Program-made: the position numbers and the translations under genes
In this document: piece by piece, positions 45,001-53,788 of the stretch
How the letters are laid out: each line of letters starts with the position of its first letter
How positions within the stretch are numbered: position 1 is the stretch's first letter
NCBI GenBank assembly: GCA_905221615.1
Contig: CAJNDT010004979.1
Location: 186,001-250,000 of the forward strand
DNA from: Symbiodinium sp. CCMP2592
Lineage: Eukaryota > Sar > Dinophyceae > Suessiales > Symbiodiniaceae
Length of the DNA stretch: 64,000 nt
Reading direction: 5' to 3'
Notes under the pieces: model-generated
What the model saw: only the letters and a program-made list of their open reading frames with translations
Databases searched by the model: none
Told to the model about the DNA's origin: nothing

Positions 45001-46145
45001 ACTTCTCTGCAAGGCCTAAGGAACAGCAAGCATCAGCACATCAGCACACCTTATCTCCTTCGCATGAGACTTGGCTAAAGTTGCACGTCAAGATGCCAAA
45101 AACGCCTTTGCAGCTAAGGACAACTCCGACCTTGGTCGCTGCCAGGAAGCAGCGTCACGAGAACCAAGCTTCCCATGAGCTTCGAACACACACAATTCAT
45201 GCTTGTTGAAGTTTGGCTTCCGTAGCTGCTTACGAGATCCCTGTCGGAGTCTTTTCTCCTACAGGCCGGCCGCACCCGGGTTTTGCCGGTCTCGGTTTAC
45301 TTCCTCTCTCATTCTCTCATGCTCAACGGTGTTGCGCTGCAAGGGCACGACATGCAGGCAGGAGCACCATGCGAATAGATAAAGCTTTTGTGCAATCGGA
45401 TTCTGCCGAGAAGCATCTTCAGGGCGACAGCGAACTCCTCGTTCAGCTCGGTGCCACCTACAGGCCCTCTGCCAGGCAGAATGCCAAGCTTCAACCTTGC
45501 GGTGTTAGGCACAGCCTATAGGGCACACCATTAACAAAAAAACAGGGCCAATCTCAGAGCAGCTTTTGGGGGCCGAGGGGCTGGAGCTGCAGGTCGAGTT
45601 CGGAGAGGTCCATGCCAAAGAAGAGCTCCTGCAGATGGGACGAAGGACGATGGAAGGGATGGCCATGTGTCAAACACAGGGCTCATTTTCCTATTCCAGA
45701 TACTCCGGCATGTGTTTTGCAAACTCAACAAAGAAAAAAAACGATGCCTTTCGCGGTTTCACGTGCCGAAACATGCCATGCTGCATGCCTGTGGCTTGGG
45801 AGAGTAGATGTCCATGGCTGTCCATGTGTTTAGATGGCCTGAGCGCGATTGCCGCAAATGGGGAAATCGAAATCACTCCCCGACTTGATTGTGGTCGGCA
45901 TTAACACTGCAAAAGGGTCTGGCTCACGGACGCATTCTTCACCGTAATATTGATCTGGGCCAGCTTGTCTATGTGGAGAACCTGTGCGGGACGAACTCAA
46001 TTTCTTTGCCCACGTCCCAGTGCACGACAGGACCTTCGATGGGCCACCTGCTAAGCCTCGCCTTCGAAATGGGCAGCTTCAGCAGCGACTCTGCAGAGAG
46101 GTTTGCGTCAGCTCCCAGCGCTTTCGTTAGCAAATTGTTGGCGCC
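37860..46145 (-). CDS. PqiA-like multipass membrane protein with large extracellular region (gene span)
   Basis: The C-terminal half carries the signature set of an alveolate family annotated as paraquat-inducible protein A-like. In order these are GSIKDMWQ, then FSGLWPYIK (first helix), RQGLLNFLDAFGKWSLVDT, FFMVLCMVAFNFDLRAAP, FNVHVQPDLGF, TFLAATFLSLIAGHITTACH, and WSGLDVF/CVTILAGILEL with FAHFIVGDKC. Bacterial PqiA proteins are membrane parts of lipid transport systems; the role of the protist proteins is unknown. Upstream exons encode a long, probably lumenal or extracellular region. Resolved introns are 40918-41001 (GA-AG), 40163-40243 (GT-AG) and 39849-39912 (GC-AG). The first exon is not identified: coding-looking blocks reach 47.4 kb. 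The intron near 41.8-43.8 kb carries a duplicated 440-bp segment and a minisatellite. Confidence 0.75.
39390..39990 (-). CDS. PqiA-like exons, second and third helices
   Basis: The exon ending at 39913 reads AEFNVHVQPDLGF. After a 64-nt GC-AG intron (39849-39912) the next exon reads FYFALLNAFALSTFLAATFL and SLIAGHITTACHRYAHKLGE. A later exon, about 39500-39390, reads LSTRLVLCGTFLETFNFNFL and GMAGYALG, the family's short helix with an aromatic-rich loop. Confidence 0.75.
40085..41137 (-). CDS. PqiA-like exons, first membrane module
   Basis: The exon ending at 41002 reads EVSVTANGRPVVDLPPTFQF and then SLLGSIKDMWQ. After the GA-AG intron 40918-41001 the exon from 40917 reads GKVYGLAFLILGFSGLWPYI, then KPIMMLPVCL. 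The next exon, about 40325-40244, reads VAKRQGLLNFLDAFGKWSLV and ends DT. After the GT-AG intron 40163-40243 it continues FFMVLCMVAFNFDLRAAP. The join SLVDT|FFMVLCMVAF is in frame and reproduces the family motif of a conserved GKWS segment running into a membrane helix. The donor of the second exon, near 40835, is not certain. Confidence 0.82.
41821..42260. repeat. 440-bp direct repeat, copy 1
   Basis: Matches 43321-43760 base for base without any gap, with 13 differences in 440 (about 97%). The copies are exactly 1500 bp apart. Both begin with ACACA and end in CCACACAC. The copies do not have TG...CA ends, and no primer binding site or reverse transcriptase is visible, so I do not call them LTRs. 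Confidence 0.95.
42270..42905. repeat. GC-rich minisatellite, units of about 31-36 bp
   Basis: About sixteen degenerate units built on GAGGCTTGGGTCCTGGCCTC followed by a variable TGTCGTC tail. A longer period is visible too: TTGCAGTTCTGCGCTTCGC occurs at about 42435 and 42729. The array lies between the two 440-bp repeats, in an intron of the PqiA-like gene. Both strands stay open through it, which produces spurious frames. Confidence 0.92.
43321..43760. repeat. 440-bp direct repeat, copy 2
   Basis: Second copy of the segment at 41821-42260. It is followed by a CA-rich run (43757-43775) where copy 1 is followed by the minisatellite. Confidence 0.95.
44032..46145 (-). CDS. PqiA-like gene, extracellular-region exon blocks
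   Basis: Blocks on the minus strand: 45977-46145 (ANNLLTKALGADANLSAESL, then VVHWDVGKEIEFVPHRFS), 45558-45648 (LQELFFGMDLSELDLQLQPL), 45370-45462 (GGTELNEEFAVALKMLLGRI), 44460-44655 (GSGDLEDDVDHMLNSAAAFL) and 44100-44330 (MLSNSALAAFAVCFLAPSL). Composition is that of a secreted, beta-rich, leucine-alternating lipid-binding type of protein, as seen ahead of the membrane part in this family. The order fits, but edges and some assignments are tentative. Confidence 0.5.
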
Positions 46146-46455
46146 TCAGGGCATGTATCTACAGTCTATGGAAGTGATCGCTGCTTAGCAAGCACATCTG
46201 CCAAGCTGCTGTGGGGCGACCGGGCATTCCTCAAAGACACAAGGGCTCTGATCTTGTTGCTTTGAGAGACAACACCTGGCCGAGGCTCCCCAGCACTTTG
46301 GCCACGATGTCATGTATGAGTTCCTTGCTCAAAGCGGAGGACACGATACGTTTACATTCAGGTACGACACACTAACAGGACCTGAAGCAAAGCTAAGTTG
46401 ATTCCCTTTCCTCGTCAAGCTGAATGCACGGCTTCCTACGCCCTAGACCACCCAG

Positions 46456-47415
46456 TGATCTCCACTTCTGATTCCTGCAAGGCCTGTACATAGTCGATTG
46501 CGCCTGCCATCTCGAAAGCGACCGGGAATCCCGCATTAAGCGGGCAAGGACGTCTTCCTTGGCATTCTCCGCCTATGTGCACAGCTGAGCCTGGTTCAAT
46601 GTACGGATGCTCTGCTCACGAATTACACCAAGTCCGCCCCGGGGAAGCCCTTTCTGGACGCAGGTGTCATGTCCGTCGCCAGAGCTCAACGAACTGGATT
46701 GGATGCGTCTCATTGCTCGTCGCCACTTGGCTTCCCCAGGCAACTGGTTCGATCGATGTGAAACAAAAAAGCCAATAGCCTCAGAATGTCTGTAGGACAT
46801 GTTTACAGGACCTGAGGCAAAGCTGAAAACCTCGACTCCCTTAGATCGTCATCCTGTAAGAAGGGCTTCTACATGGTGGATTGTGCCCTCCATCACGAAA
46901 GCGACAGGGAATCCCGCATTAAGTGTGCAAGGACGTCTTCTTTGGCGTTCTTCGCCTATGCGTGCATGGGGAAGCCGGAATTACACCAAGTCCGCCCGGG
47001 GGAAGCCCTGTCTGTACGGGGCTGTCATGTCCGTCGCCAGAGTTCAACGAACTGGATTAGATGCGTCTCTTTGCTCGTCGTAATTTGGCTTCCCCATGCA
47101 ACTGGTTCGATTGATGTGAAACAATGACACAATGATATAATGATCAAAAAGCGAAGAGTCTCGCAGTCTCAATCTGCATCGCAATGCACACGTTCTGCGA
47201 ACTTATCCTGCCGCAGGCCAAACGGGTACAAGAAGAGGTACACAACACTAGGAGCGCAAGGGTGCCTGACGGCATTGCAGAATCATGCCTCATGCCTACG
47301 CGGACGAACGGCCACTTGCAATTTGGAATATGGCCCGAACTCCCTGAGCTCCTTCACAGATGTGGTACCCACGATGATGGAGGCGAGCTTCCAGGAGCTC
47401 CAAAGGTCCCCAAAG
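46456..47415 (-). CDS. Duplicated exon pair and an upstream coding block
   Basis: Two exons occur twice. Exon A reads EPVAWGSQVATSNETHPIQF at 46674-46752 and EPVAWGSQITTSKETHLIQF at 47034-47112, both followed by VELWRR. Exon B reads LNAGFPVAFEMAGAIDYVQA at 46456-46552 and LNAGFPVAFVMEGTIHHVEA at 46860-46935. An upstream block at 47300-47415 reads LASIIVGTTSVKELREFGPY. They precede the PqiA-like extracellular blocks and probably belong to the same gene, though I cannot prove it. The start codon was not found. Confidence 0.5.
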
Positions 47416-47419
47416 GCCG

Positions 47420-48998
47420 GCGGGGTATCTTATTCCTCGGGGAGGTTTGGTGGTTTGGCTCATGGCCTCCATGTAGACAAAGAGTCATCCCTCTAAGTTT
47501 CTGCATCTCTCGAAGATTTACACACGACAAATTTCGGCGCTCGGACCTTCTCGACCTAACCCCGGTTGTCGTTTCCGTAATTTTCAACGCTTTGCCTGTA
47601 GCCTGTCTTCCAGCTGCTTTGGGTTGTTTCCACGTACTGCACACACACTACTCCTTGAGGTAGAACTTATCATGACATTATTCTTTAGTGGTGCCTTCGA
47701 TTTTGCTACCGCATCATGTATGTTCATGCTGCAAGTAGTGGTTGTATTACTACATGCGTATACTCAAAAAGACCGTCAGCTTGCAGATTGAGTCATACCC
47801 GGGCCTACACACCATACCCCTGCATGTTGGCATGCGATTCCATGCTGAGTTCTGTACTGGCGCACCTAAGGAAGCGGTTACCGTGCACTCGCATACCATG
47901 CTAGTGATTACTAATATTCACAAAACAAGATTGAAGATTCTGTAGTATTGGCTATACTCACGCAAGCGGTACCCTAAAATCTTCAAGCTGCGGAAGCTTG
48001 CACCAACTCTGTTGGACATAACTGCATCAATACATGCTACCGGCTAATGTGACTGCTGTCATCTGCTGTCTTTCTCTCTGACTGTTTAGTAGCTTGGGAC
48101 TTGTCACCAATACAGTATGACATGCAACAGTATGTGAGACTTGCTGGTGCTACATACTGCTTTATTAACCCACAAATAGCACTCTTTTGCGCTCTTGTAC
48201 TCCATCATATGCGAGCACTGTCTGCCTTATCACACGGCAGCCTCCAAAATGCAGGGCCTCCCCATCAGAACAAGCTGATAAGCTGAAATGCTGCACGGCT
48301 GCCACACATGGAAGTGAATTTTAAGACTTTGGGAAAGCACATGGGTTCTTGGATTCGTGGAAAATCAAAGATGTCGTCGGGCAGTTCAAGTCCTGGTCCC
48401 CGTGATCCACATTCAGCTGATCAGTTCCTTCCACCTGCCCCGACAAAGAAACTAAAGAATTGAACATATTTCAAGTATCTGAAGATGTGAAAACTGGATA
48501 AATCCGTCAAAGTTGCCCAAGCCCTCAAAAATGTTCGACATGATTCGAAAGGCTATTCTGATAGTGTAGAAGCAGGATTCGACAATTCAAACGGCGTTTC
48601 AATTCAAGAAGTGGCAGAGGTATTTGATTGGATAAGTTTAGGTATGTAGGGTTTCGACGAATATAAAACCCGAGCAAAATACTGTAGACGGGTACATAGG
48701 ATCTGTATAGTCGGAAAAACGATTTCAAGCCGCGCATTCCTAAACCCAGCCGGCTTGAATTCAAGCCGAACCGTCTTTAGTTGGAAATATACGGTGGCCA
48801 ACGATCGCAGGACTCACCGCCAAAGGGACGAGACAATGACATTAAACATGATTTTCTATTACTGTAGAAACGATTGCAGCGGCAGGATTCGCAGGATTTA
48901 CAGTGCAAGAGACGGATAACTGAGGGTGGGGAAGTAGCAATCAATAAATCAACTTTCAACTAAGTCATCACTATGAGACTTAAGTAAGCACCCAAATC

Positions 48999-49030
<32 letters not shown>

Positions 49031-49170
49031 ACGCAATACAGATTTCTTCGCGCTGCCTTGCGTAAAGTGTACATGCGTCGTTCGTTTCTGCGTTGCTTTG
49101 TTTCGCTTTGCCTTCTTGCCTCCTTGCTTCCTTGACTGCTTGCTTCAGGATACAGTCGATCCCCGGCAGA
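47420..49170. other. Probable intergenic region, no gene recognised
   Basis: Falls between the PqiA-like coding blocks and the 3' end of channel gene 1. It contains a CA repeat at 48996-49033 and AT-richer DNA at 48.3-48.9 kb. No reading frame here has a plausible protein. Confidence 0.5.
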
Positions 49171-49179
49171 CAAACAACC

Positions 49180-52100
49180 CTAAACCAACAAAGCCAACCG
49201 CTGATAACAATGCAAATCTCCCGTGTCTCCAGCATGAGCACAGCCTGGACAGAAACGTTTGTGAATGTGACTGTTCCCATAGCACCCAAGGCACCAGGAC
49301 TTGCTGTCCCTCAATTGGGAGGCCAAGGTATCCTTGAAGGAGCGCGTCGAGAAGCTACTTTGAGCACTTTCGGCGGCATCTTTTGATGGACCCGTCGAGC
49401 CATTCCGGGGTGGGGCACCTGATATGCTGGATCGCCATGAGCGACGATGGAGGCCTCGAGGCTGTTCACGTGCCCGCCGATGGGCTTGCCGAGCGGCCTC
49501 TGCACTGCTCTGCGCACGCTCCTGCAAGGCAGTCTCAACCAAAACCATACACCTGCGAAGTGCGGTCTCTGTGGTGGACATGACGAGCTCATCCAGCTTC
49601 TCCATAGACACCGTTGGCATCTGTGTGCCACTCATCCTTTCTGATACCTCTGCAGGCAGGCTTCATGCGGGCCTTTGTGCATGGACACCCGCTTCGCATG
49701 CTTGCGATAACCTCCCGGACAATCCCAAGTTAACCCTTGATCTCCCCTAACTTCCCGTGCCTCAACGATCAGAGGTGCAGCGATCTTGGATGCAGGCGGC
49801 TGTATCACAGGCTCATCGTCTCCATCTGGAATCTTGGGAACTACATCCTTGGGAAACATAGATTCAGAATAGATGTCGTGAAAATAATCTCCCGTTGATG
49901 TGTGCGTAAAGCTCGAGGTGCTCGAATCTGGCTTCGCAGGAGAGCTTTGAAGTGCGAATAGGGTGTTAATCATGCTTTGCATTTCGGACATGCGATCTGC
50001 GAGTGCTTCATGATTTTCCAGGACAAGTGCATACAACTCCTCTTGCTGGTGCAAAGATCGCATGACGTTGTACTTGATGAAGCGGGTAGCTGTCTTGGAA
50101 TCGTGGACCCAACGACTCAATGGTGCGACAAACTCTGACAAGTGGATTTGACCCTCCCCGGTTGTGTCGATCATCTCAAAGAGCTGCTGCAAGTCCGCCT
50201 CATCAATGTCCATGACTCGAAGCCTGCTTTGAAATTGCGGGTCCTTACGAGCACCATTAAGCAGCTCCTCAAATGTCACTTCTCCGCTACCATCCGTGTC
50301 AATGCGCTGGAAGATTTCTTGCAACGTCTTCACATCGTTGGCAAGGTTAAACTCCAACTCCTCAGCCAGATTCAATACGTCCCTCTGGCGGGCCTCTGCA
50401 AAGGTGTCCACCACAACCGCCACCTCAAGTCGTCACTCGTTTCTTAACTGTTGCAGTGCACGTTGTCGCGGGCCCCACCCTTCCCACCTTGTTACAAACC
50501 CTCGCCGCATATGCTTGAGAAATGCCCCTTGTCGCACTAGGGTCATCGTAAATAACACCTCTGCTGCACGAGGGCTGCGCTGTTTCAAGCCCTAAGATGT
50601 TGAGCCGCAAGAGTATGCGCGCGCTGCATGCCCTGTGCATGTGCCTCCTGTGCGTTAGGGCAGCACAGGCGTCTGGAAACACTGCTTCGGATAAGAGCAC
50701 GTTCCATGCCTTCTTTTAGGGCTGCTAGAACACTCTTGCACCATGTCGTGCCATCTAATTCGTCTAGTGATTCTAGTGGTTCTGCTGCACAGTAACGCTG
50801 GACACCAAGCCCGGGACGATAAGGTTCAGGACGCCGAACACCAACGTCAGCAGCGAGCCACAGAAAATGATTGCTGTGGCTGGATGCTGGCGGATTATAG
50901 GCACAGCGATCTTTCCCCAGCTGTCCCCGGCAATCACGGTCTTAAACAGCAAGAGATTGGCTTCCATTACAGCAGAGGTGGACAAAACACAATCCGGGCA
51001 GTCATGTGCAATATTGGGCATGTCGCTGGTCTCCAAGCTTTCGATCTCCTTCATGATGGGATGAACGAACTCGACGATCCTGGGTCGGATTTGGAGCCCA
51101 GGTAGATCTTCATTTTCTATGCGGGTTTGTCCACACGGGGAGGTCAGGTAAGTTGGCTGCCTGCACATGTGCGTCCAACATACAAGGTGGTTTCACGGCT
51201 CGCAACATCCCAAGGTGCTGGGGGACGTGCTGGGGAGGTGCTGGGGAGGTCGGGAGGAGGTAGTGGGGAGGTGCAGGGAAGGTGTTGGGCAGGTGCTGGG
51301 GATGCTAGGGGACTTCACTTGCGAAGCTTTGACAGCAGGTAGACACAAACAGGTAGAGTGAAGATAGAAACTCATTCGAGGGTGCGTGATGCCAACTCTG
51401 GGGACATGCGTCTCAACACCAGGATCACTTGTTTGCAGACCCCCCATTCTGGTGTTGACAAATTTCTGTCAACACCAGGATGGACCCCTTTATGCTGAAA
51501 GAAGACCTTCGTTCCAACTCTACGAGCCTCAACTCCATAATAACCACTTAAATACAGCTACTGCAAAGCCTTGGAGAAAACGGCCAGACCACAGGGGGCT
51601 TGCTTAGCGCAGGATGATTTGGGGTTTGGTTGCCGCTGTCAGGCCACAGGGAGGCCTAGGCATGTGCTCGAGATTGCAGATTTAAGTCTTTAAGTGATGC
51701 TTTGAACATAGAGCCATCAGTGTCATGGGCAACACAACCAATCTAGCCTCTAATTTCCCAACAACCCACAAAACTTTAAAATTGTTTCCAGACCCGGGCC
51801 AGGATCAGCATCCCCCAGACAGTCATGATCATGAAGCAGAAGACAAACGACCAAAACAATGCTTTCAAGCATGTAGCCATCATGCGCACCAGCTTCTGTA
51901 ATTCTCGGAAAGCACGAAGGCGTTTAAGCAGCCGAGCCAATCGGAGGACCCGGACCATTCGCAGAATGGGAACAAACCCGATGTTGAGCATGACATCAGC
52001 CGCAAAGTTGTGAAGAAACAGTTCGGTGTAGCCCGCAACAATAATGAACATGTCAAGCCGCAACATCCAGTGCGTGAAAGCCTGCCGCACCCCCTGCACT

Positions 52101-52501
52101 ATGCAGATAAGAATTACTTCTCCGGTGTACAGGCCTAAGCACACGTTGGACAGAAGAGGGTATATTCTGGGAGTCACAAGCCCGCTGGCTCTGTAATCGA
52201 TATCCACAATCGTGCAAAAAGCATCTGCCAGGATGACAACGGTCATCAAGTTAGCGACATAAACACTTCGCATAACTCGGTTCGCCTGCCTCCTTTGTGC
52301 TGCCCACTTTGCATCATGATGGGTCTCGTCCTCCTTGCTGGCTTTGATGAAGTTGCTGCTGACAGATATGCTGACATTTCTCCGCTCGGCAGATCTCTCA
52401 GCCGGCGAGGTTATGCTTCTGTCACTGACTATAGATTTTGGGCTGGCTAAATCAATCGCCGAAGATCTCGGACTGACTGAATCTGTAGCCACTGTAGCCA
52501 T
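49180..52501 (-). CDS. Single-domain voltage-gated cation channel with two EF-hands, copy 1
   Basis: Four exons join in frame to about 698 residues: 52501-51807, 51079-50818, 50423-49752 and 49647-49180. Introns are GA-AG (727 nt), GT-AG (394) and GT-AG (104). The start is MATVATDSVSPRSSAIDLAS in a CAATGG context. After a Ser-rich cytosolic tail come S1-S3; S4 is RMVRVLRLARLLKRLRAF, with basic residues at every third position. S5 follows (FWSFVFCFMIMTVWGMLIVE). The pore loop is LLLFKTVIAGDSWGKIAVPI, with an acidic residue in the GDSW filter. S6 is GSLLTLVFGVLNLI. Two EF-hands follow: IDTDGSGEVTFEE and IDTTGEGQIHLSE. It probably passes Na+ or Ca2+ across the plasma or an inner membrane, with Ca2+ feedback through the EF-hands; four subunits would form a channel. 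The C-terminal exon is Arg- and Ser-rich; its end is inferred from the open frame. Confidence 0.88.
51080..51806 (-). other. GA-AG intron in channel copy 1
   Basis: The donor starts GATCCTGG and the acceptor ends GACCCAG. Joining gives GGMLI|VEFVHP, which matches the uninterrupted sequence WALLIVEVVHP in copy 2. A GATC stands at the start of the intron and again at the start of the next exon. Confidence 0.85.
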
Positions 52502-53788
52502 TGCGCCGGAAAACTTGCTTCTACGGCATGTTACGCTCGAGAAGGTTTATGCTGCGGCATGGTGCATCGCCTGACACCACATCAGGTGGATTCTTTCTTT
52601 GCAAACTCATCTTCCTGACACAAACTTGGAAGGCACACTGCTGCGTTTCGATCACGAGGTATCCAATCCGCACAGCCGTTATGACCGTGGCCTTCGATGC
52701 AAACCCTCTTCGAGGACTCACACCATGGCAGGTAAGAACAGTCTCAGCTGTCCTCGTTCAACGAAGCCTGGCGGAGCAACGATGTACTGTACTGCCGACG
52801 AGCTCGGCCGGGTGGCCAGGAACATGGACATCGATGATGCCCGGGCCGCAGCCACGTCACAACTAGTCAGGATTCACCATGCAGCATCGAATGCTCTGCT
52901 ATGACAGCTAGAACCGATATGATGCAAGCAAGATCAGGGCTGGCAACCCCGAAAGGGCCCCTCTGGAAAATGCTAACCCGGTCAGCCTTATTCATAGGAC
53001 TCTGGCTTTGTCTTCGCCAAAGCAGTCCAAGACACTCACGGGGTCTCTCGTGAGGGACCTGTGCCTGTGTGAAACAGTGTAAATGACGGTAAAAACTGCG
53101 GCCGTGCATTTCGGTGCAAAAGTGGGCAGCCATGCTTTTCTTTTTTGCCTGCTGTGCACCTGTTTGCACATGTTTTGCTGTTAAATCTCTGTCGAAACGA
53201 CGGCAAACTTCGTCGCAGCAAGCTTGCCCGCTTTTAACTAGCAGAACCGTGGCCGGGGAAGATGCATTGTCTAGTTGTCTCGTTGCTTTATTCGCTGCTC
53301 AGTCGGCGTATCCGATTCGGTGACGGCCTTGTGCAAAGTTACCAATCAGGGTCTTACGGCACTAGATTCAGTAGATGACTTGAGGCGGCTAATCTGTCAC
53401 GTGGAACACATGAGCTGAAAGCATAGGACTTTGTTAAGCCCCTTCTTCGTCAAAGCCCCGCTATAATATCTTTTGCTGAGGCACTCGGTCGACTCGGTCG
53501 GCTGAGCTCGCGAAGCGTGAAGCTTTCGCAACGCGCCAACATCGATGCTGGCAACAGGATTGTGCCTGCGAGAAGTGCTGTGGTGTCCCAAAGTTGAACT
53601 GCACACCCGTGTCATGTCTGGAATCGGGGCAGCCCTGGGCTTGGTCTGTGCATGCTCTGCTCGTCCGGCAGTTTCATCCCCCTGCCTTCGCCACGTGCTC
53701 GTGTCGCGACTGTCGCCGCCATCATCCGAATGAGAGACTCGCCTGCAAAGGATTCGCAAACGTCATATCCCACAGCTCGAGATTTTTT
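52502..53788. other. Spacer between the tandem channel genes
   Basis: About 1.29 kb from the stop of copy 2 to the start of copy 1, both read on the minus strand. It would contain the 3' region of copy 2 and any trans-splicing acceptor for copy 1. No separate gene or recognised promoter motif was seen. Confidence 0.6.
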
